The notes under the pieces are model-generated. The model saw only the letters and a program-made list of their open reading frames with translations, was not told the DNA's origin and did not search any database. From assembly GCA_047974325.1 (NCBI GenBank), contig JBKECE010000304.1, positions 1-20,226 of the forward strand: 20,226 bases of DNA, in the 5' to 3' direction. This document shows positions 16,442-20,226 of this stretch, one piece after another (the first letter of the stretch is position 1; the number at the start of each line of letters is the position of its first letter). The DNA is from QVMP01 sp047974325 (GTDB lineage: Bacteria > Bacteroidota > Bacteroidia > Bacteroidales > Dysgonomonadaceae). The position numbers and the translations under genes were made by a program.

Positions 16442-18088
16442 TTATCTAATTTCCTTCACCAGATTTTCGAAATCGTCACGCACAACGCGCGCCTTATTTT
16501 TAATCTTTGCACGGTAATTGTAAATTGTGTTGACGGAATATCTTAAAAATTCGGCAATCTGGGAACTATCATCAATCCCCAAGCGAATTAAGGCGAATAT
16601 TCTCAGTTCTGTGTTGAGTAATTCTCCTTTTTTAAGTAGAATATGTTCGTCTTCCTGTAATAAATCATTGAACCGATTTACAAAATCAGGAAATAATTGA
16701 AGAAATGCAGTGTCAAAATTTGTATATAGTTCTTTCAGTTCGACATCTAAAGCCTCAGGGGAACGTGTGATCTTTATCAATTCATCAATCTGTTTGTCTG
16801 CCGCTTTTTTATACACCATCCGCCTGTATGCATCCAATTTATTGATATAGGTAGAACATAAGTTGATGAAACGCCCTATATATTTCTCCTTTATCAAATT
16901 GGATTCAGAAAGATCTATATTAGTCGATTGCAAAGATAGATTCATCACTTGCAGTTCTTCATTCAGATTTTTCAGCTGAATATTTACATTCTGTAGATTA
17001 TAGCGGATCGCTGACAGTTTTTTCATCTGGCGATAGATATAAGCCAAAGCTGCAGCAAGAAGTAGAAGTAAAGCACTGATCAGAATAAGATAAAGTTGCA
17101 GTTGTTTATTTTGCTTTTCTATCATTGCCTGATATGTTTTATCTATCAGGGACATTATATCTGCACTTTGCAAACTCCGAAGACGTGCATTGTAAAAGAC
17201 TGTTTCATTCCATGAAAAACGGATATAATTATACGCCCGTTCAATATCTTCATCACTTTCATAAAGTAACTTAGCCAACATCCACAATGATGCATGATCT
17301 TTGGTACCAGTCTGAATGTCTGATAGGGCAGAAAGAACCAAATAATATTTCTCTTCTTCTTTATTTCCTTCTTGTCTAGCCAGCAAGGCTCGGTAGAAAG
17401 TAACAAGTGCATATTCAGGAGTTCCAGGTTGTACTTTACGCAAACGGATGTCGTTCAGTTCACGGGCCTTGTCAAATTCTTTTGCATCACGATAAGCCGT
17501 TTCTTGCATTATCAACATACGTTCATCATCGGGCGATAATATGGCTCTGAGTGAGTCTTTATAATTCTCGGCCACATGATAATAATATTGTGCACTTACT
17601 TTATCCTGCGTATAATAGGCCAACTCTCCATAAACATGATCATTAGCCGCATAATAATCCGCATATAACCGATGCGGCATTTTTTTTCGGTCAATGGAGC
17701 TGAGAACATCCACAGATTCTTTATACATTCCGGTAGATCCTAAAAGATGAGCTAACAAGATTTTACTTTCATCTTTTCGTTCTTCATCATTCAGACGGTT
17801 AGCTATTTCTATATTCGAATTCAAATAAGCAATAGCCGAATCACAGACATATGATTTATATTCTCTGAAAATCTGCATATTCAGATTATACTTCTCCACC
17901 GAGAAAGGATTGGTTTTGACAGATTCAGTTTTCAGTCCATGTATGCGTATTTCTCTTTTTTCGCTATAATCATTCGTATTCTTTATGGCCTCATCGAGCT
18001 TAATCAATAATGAATCCAAACCATTTTGTGAAGATGCGAAACTTACAATGTGTGTTAATAAAAATATAATTATCAGCTTCAGTTTCAT
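16442..18088 (-). CDS. SusR-like membrane-spanning transcriptional regulator (TPR sensor, TM, helix-turn-helix)
   Basis: I choose the ATG at 18088 (548 residues) over an in-frame TTG at 18106, because the ATG has AGGAG seven bases upstream and begins a normal signal peptide (MKLKLIIIFLLTHIVSFASS). Residues about 22-320 are helical with TPR-like character (LLGSTGMYKESVDVLSSID, LARQEGNKEEEKYYLVLSAL). One membrane segment lies at about 331-351 (LISALLLLLAAALAYIY), then a coiled coil at about 354-400. The C-terminus has a LuxR/RpoE-type helix-turn-helix (LNTELRIFALIRLGIDDSSQIAEFLRYSVNTIYNYR, given here as positions 491-526). This matches SusR-type regulators (I recall them as the DUF6377 family): the periplasmic part senses an oligosaccharide and the cytoplasmic end activates the adjacent PUL. 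It is separated from the PUL by 233 bp and has its own promoter. Confidence 0.85.
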   Translation of the reverse strand: MKLKLIIIFLLTHIVSFASSQNGLDSLLIKLDEAIKNTNDYSEKREIRIHGLKTESVKTNPFSVEKYNLNMQIFREYKSYVCDSAIAYLNSNIEIANRLNDEERKDESKILLAHLLGSTGMYKESVDVLSSIDRKKMPHRLYADYYAANDHVYGELAYYTQDKVSAQYYYHVAENYKDSLRAILSPDDERMLIMQETAYRDAKEFDKARELNDIRLRKVQPGTPEYALVTFYRALLARQEGNKEEEKYYLVLSALSDIQTGTKDHASLWMLAKLLYESDEDIERAYNYIRFSWNETVFYNARLRSLQSADIMSLIDKTYQAMIEKQNKQLQLYLILISALLLLLAAALAYIYRQMKKLSAIRYNLQNVNIQLKNLNEELQVMNLSLQSTNIDLSESNLIKEKYIGRFINLCSTYINKLDAYRRMVYKKAADKQIDELIKITRSPEALDVELKELYTNFDTAFLQLFPDFVNRFNDLLQEDEHILLKKGELLNTELRIFALIRLGIDDSSQIAEFLRYSVNTIYNYRAKIKNKARVVRDDFENLVKEIR

Positions 18089-18095
18089 AACAGAT

Positions 18096-18100
18096 CTCCT
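18096..18100 (-). promoter_or_regulatory. Shine-Dalgarno site that decides the regulator start
   Basis: AGGAG on the minus strand lies 7 nt before the ATG at 18088. Such sites are uncommon in this phylum, and I see no comparable one before the first PUL gene. It argues for the ATG over the upstream TTG at 18106, which would place this site inside the coding region. Confidence 0.6.
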
Positions 18101-18120
18101 ATTCAAAATTTTAAGTAAAG

Positions 18121-18128
18121 CAAATTTA
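18121..18128 (-). promoter_or_regulatory. Promoter -7 box for the regulator gene
   Basis: Minus-strand TAAATTTG fits TAnnTTTG. It lies 32 bp upstream of the ATG at 18088 and below the rplQ terminator, so the regulator can be transcribed on its own. No clear -33 TTTG is seen. The rest of the 185-bp gap holds only the terminator at 18211-18251. Confidence 0.45.
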
Positions 18129-18210
18129 CATAAAAAACACTATTTAAGAGTACTTCTAATAAAAATAAGCGTTTGCCTCACATCATAACTAGATATCTCA
18201 GACTTGCATA

Positions 18211-18251
18211 AAAACAAAAAAGAGATTAACCTATGACGGAAAATCTCTTTT
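18211..18251 (-). terminator. Rho-independent terminator of the rpsD-rpoA-rplQ operon
   Basis: AAAAGAGATT (18218-18227) and AATCTCTTTT (18242-18251) form a perfect 10-bp stem with a 14-nt loop. On the minus strand the stem runs straight into TTTTTTGTTTT. It starts 23 nt after the rplQ stop codon and separates the housekeeping operon from the regulator gene. Confidence 0.85.
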
Positions 18252-18273
18252 CTTGAATAAAATATTTTATTAA

Positions 18274-18819
18274 TTATTCTGCAGATTTTGTTTCTTCAGT
18301 GCTATCAGTTTCTGCAACCGGAGCTTCTTTCACTTCTTCAACTTTAGCTTTAGCTGTTACTTTAGTGGTAGCTGTTTCATCGGCATCAGTCGCTTTTTTT
18401 CTTGAACGACGTGTTGTCTTAGTTTTAGCAGCTGATGTTTCTTTCAACATATTTTCATTATAATCAACCAATTCGATGAAACACATTGATGCATTGTCAC
18501 CTAAACGGTTACCAGTCTTGATGATACGGGTATATCCACCCGGACGATCTGCAACTTTCTGGGAAATATTTTGAAATAGTTCAGTTACTGCTGCTTTACT
18601 TTGAAGTTCTTGAAAAACCAAACGTCTTGATTGAGTCGTGTCTTCCTTCGATTTTGTGATAATAGGCTCAACAACTTTTCTCAAAGCTTTTGCCTTAGCT
18701 ACCGTTGTGAAGATTCTTTTATTAGGACTAACAATCAAAGATACACACATGTTAGACAACATGGCATTTCTATGCGTATTAGTACGGCCTAAGTGATTAA
18801 ATTTTTTATTATGTCTCAT
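18274..18819 (-). CDS. rplQ: 50S ribosomal protein L17 with C-terminal extension
   Basis: The conserved L17 core is residues 1-120: MRHNKKFNHLGRTNTHRNAM at the N-terminus, then LSNMCVSLI, TTVAKAKALRKVVEPIITKSK and DRPGGYTRIIK. L17 is a large-subunit protein near the peptide exit tunnel. At 181 residues it is longer than the E. coli protein (about 127) because of a low-complexity tail from about residue 125, rich in Lys, Ala, Glu and Thr; such tails are common in Bacteroidota L17. The gene begins 6 bp after rpoA, as usual in the alpha operon, and is the last gene before a strong terminator. Confidence 0.97.
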   Translation of the reverse strand: MRHNKKFNHLGRTNTHRNAMLSNMCVSLIVSPNKRIFTTVAKAKALRKVVEPIITKSKEDTTQSRRLVFQELQSKAAVTELFQNISQKVADRPGGYTRIIKTGNRLGDNASMCFIELVDYNENMLKETSAAKTKTTRRSRKKATDADETATTKVTAKAKVEEVKEAPVAETDSTEETKSAE

Positions 18820-18825
18820 CGCTTA

Positions 18826-19818
18826 TTACTCTTTATCTAATTTATACTTTGAAATATCCATGCCGAAAGACAGGTTCAAATTATCCAACAGTTCATCAAG
18901 TTCAGTAAGTGATTTCTTACCAAAATTTCTGAACTTAAGAAGGTCGTTTTTATTGAATTGAACTAACTCTCCTAAAGTTTCCACTTCTGCCGATTTCAGA
19001 CAATTCAATGCACGAACCGAAAGATTCATGTCCACCAATTTGCTCTTTAGCAACTGACGCATATGTAAGATCTCTTCATCAAATTCATCATTACCATCAA
19101 CTTCGCTTTGTTCGAGAAGAATCTTCTCGTCCGAAAACAACATAAAGTGGTGAATAAGAATTTTTGCAGCTTCTTTCAATGCTTCTTTAGGATGAATGGA
19201 ACCATCTGTTGATATTTCCATTACAAGTTTCTCGTAGTCCGTTTTCTGTTCTACACGATAGTTTTCGATAGAATATTTTACATTACGGATTGGAGTGTAA
19301 ATAGAGTCTATTGCAATAACATTTACATCGTCCGACAGGCTGCGGTTTTCATCTGCAGGCACATATCCCCGACCTTTATTTATGCTCAATTCAATTTGAA
19401 AATTTGCACTTGAATCTAAATGACAAATAACCAATTCAGGGTTTAATACTTCAAATCCCGACAGGTGCTTGTCAATATCTCCGGCTTTGAATACATCTGA
19501 TCCCGAAACTGTAATAGATACTTTTTCGTTTTCAATTTCTTCTACTATTTGTTTGAATCTTACTTTTTTCAGATTCAAAATAATATTTGTCACATCCTCA
19601 ATAACACCCGGTACTGTAGCAAATTCATGCTCAACACCATCTATCTTGATAGACGTGATTGCGAAACCTTCAAGAGAAGACAGTAGAATACGGCGAAGAG
19701 CATTACCAACTGTAATACCATAACCTGGTTCAAGAGGACGGAACTCGAATTTCCCAAAGAAATTGTCCGCCTCCAACATTAATACTTTATCGGGTTTTTG
19801 GAATGCTAATATTGCCAT
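18826..19818 (-). CDS. rpoA: DNA-directed RNA polymerase subunit alpha
   Basis: This 330-residue protein has the usual length and both domains. The N-terminal domain (about 1-230) drives polymerase assembly: FGKFEFRPLEPGYGITVGNA, LRRILLSSLEGFAITSIKIDG, and EFATVPGVIEDVTNIILNLK. After a flexible acidic linker, the C-terminal domain (about 262-325) contains the helix-hairpin-helix fold that contacts UP-element DNA and activators: NLSVRALNCLKSAEVETLGE and KFRNFGKKSLTELDELL. It sits 4 bp after rpsD and 6 bp before rplQ in the conserved alpha operon. No anomaly is seen. Confidence 0.98.
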   Translation of the reverse strand: MAILAFQKPDKVLMLEADNFFGKFEFRPLEPGYGITVGNALRRILLSSLEGFAITSIKIDGVEHEFATVPGVIEDVTNIILNLKKVRFKQIVEEIENEKVSITVSGSDVFKAGDIDKHLSGFEVLNPELVICHLDSSANFQIELSINKGRGYVPADENRSLSDDVNVIAIDSIYTPIRNVKYSIENYRVEQKTDYEKLVMEISTDGSIHPKEALKEAAKILIHHFMLFSDEKILLEQSEVDGNDEFDEEILHMRQLLKSKLVDMNLSVRALNCLKSAEVETLGELVQFNKNDLLKFRNFGKKSLTELDELLDNLNLSFGMDISKYKLDKE

Positions 19819-19822
19819 GAAA

Positions 19823-20226
19823 TTAATTTTTAGAATACAATTCTACGATCAACTGTTCTTTGATATTCTCAGGAATGTCTGCTCTTTCTGGTATATGTAA
19901 GAATTTACCTACCTTATTTGAAGCATCCCATTCGATCCAAGGATATTTGCTATGATTGAATCCTGATAAAGAGTTATCAATAACTTCCAGAGATTTTGAT
20001 TTTTCACGTACAGCTACCAACTGACCGGGTTTCACTGTATATGAAGGAATATTTGCAACTCTTCCATCGACAGTTATGTGTCTGTGAGATACCAACTGGC
20101 GTGCAGAAGCTCTTGTTGGGGCTATACCCAAACGATAAACGATATTATCCAATCTGCATTCTAACAGCTGAAGTAGGATTTCACCGGTAATACCACGTGT
20201 GCGGGCTGCTTTGTCAAAAAGATTAC
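19823..20226 (-). CDS. rpsD: 30S ribosomal protein S4 (N-terminus outside window)
   Basis: The frame is open to the right edge; 133 residues are visible, about two-thirds of a usual S4 of about 200 residues. The TTG at 20152 is not the real start: in-frame upstream codons continue the S4 sequence (LFDKAARTRGITGEILLQLL) to the edge. The S4 RNA-binding domain is clear: RLDNIVYRLGIAPTRASARQ, VSHRHITVDGR, and YTVKPGQLVAVREKS. S4 nucleates 30S assembly and in many bacteria represses its own operon. It is followed after 4 bp by rpoA. Confidence 0.96.
   Translation of the reverse strand, partial: NLFDKAARTRGITGEILLQLLECRLDNIVYRLGIAPTRASARQLVSHRHITVDGRVANIPSYTVKPGQLVAVREKSKSLEVIDNSLSGFNHSKYPWIEWDASNKVGKFLHIPERADIPENIKEQLIVELYSKN

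Noticed and set aside
16442..18106. Longer regulator starting at the TTG at 18106
   Set aside because: The extra six residues precede the signal peptide and overlap the AGGAG site that suits the ATG at 18088.
19823..20152. Complete 109-residue S4 starting at TTG 20152
   Set aside because: S4 sequence continues in frame to the window edge, so the gene is only cut by the window and is not a short variant.
1..20226. CRISPR array, tRNA/rRNA gene, insertion sequence or phage gene
   Set aside because: I saw no regularly spaced repeats, no cloverleaf-type sequence, no transposase or integrase frame and no terminal inverted repeats in the short intergenic regions.

Overview
The window looks like chromosomal DNA of a Bacteroidota species, most likely order Bacteroidales (a Dysgonomonas- or Paludibacter-like genome would fit). 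The signs are SusC/SusD proteins, lipoprotein-rich glycan enzymes, C-terminal domains of the type IX secretion system (T9SS), AT-rich DNA, TAnnTTTG-type promoter boxes, almost no Shine-Dalgarno sites, and the gene order rpsD-rpoA-rplQ. The genus is inference. Every gene I can support lies on the minus strand, so transcription runs from high to low coordinates.

Right end (18274-20226): the tail of the ribosomal alpha operon, with rpsD (5' end outside the window), rpoA and rplQ, closed by a rho-independent terminator (18211-18251). Then comes a regulator gene (16442-18088): a signal peptide, a helical TPR-like sensor, one membrane segment, a coiled coil and a C-terminal helix-turn-helix, as in SusR-like regulators. 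A 233-bp intergenic region (16209-16441) follows. It holds a -7 promoter box, two tandem direct repeats plus a third copy, and a long inverted repeat.

Left 16.2 kb (1-16208): one tightly packed polysaccharide utilization locus (PUL) with gaps of 12-59 bp. In transcription order it encodes a large T9SS-type GH30 enzyme with Ig-like and ricin-like domains, a GH3 beta-glucosidase, SusC, SusD, a SusE-position surface glycan-binding lipoprotein, two more GH30 lipoproteins, a stand-alone protein with a duplicated Trp-rich module and a T9SS tail, and an SGNH/GDSL esterase with the same duplicated module plus a glycogen-binding-like domain. The esterase runs off the left end.

Working model: the regulator senses a breakdown product in the periplasm and activates the PUL promoter. 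Surface GH30 enzymes and binding proteins cut and hold the glycan, SusCD imports the pieces, and periplasmic GH30/GH3 enzymes finish them. Several GH30 enzymes with a GH3 resemble known fungal beta-1,6-glucan loci in Bacteroides, so a beta-glucan, perhaps an acylated one given the esterase, is the leading but unproven substrate. The least familiar element is the roughly 130-residue Trp-rich module, present in four copies in two adjacent genes; it is a candidate new carbohydrate-binding module.
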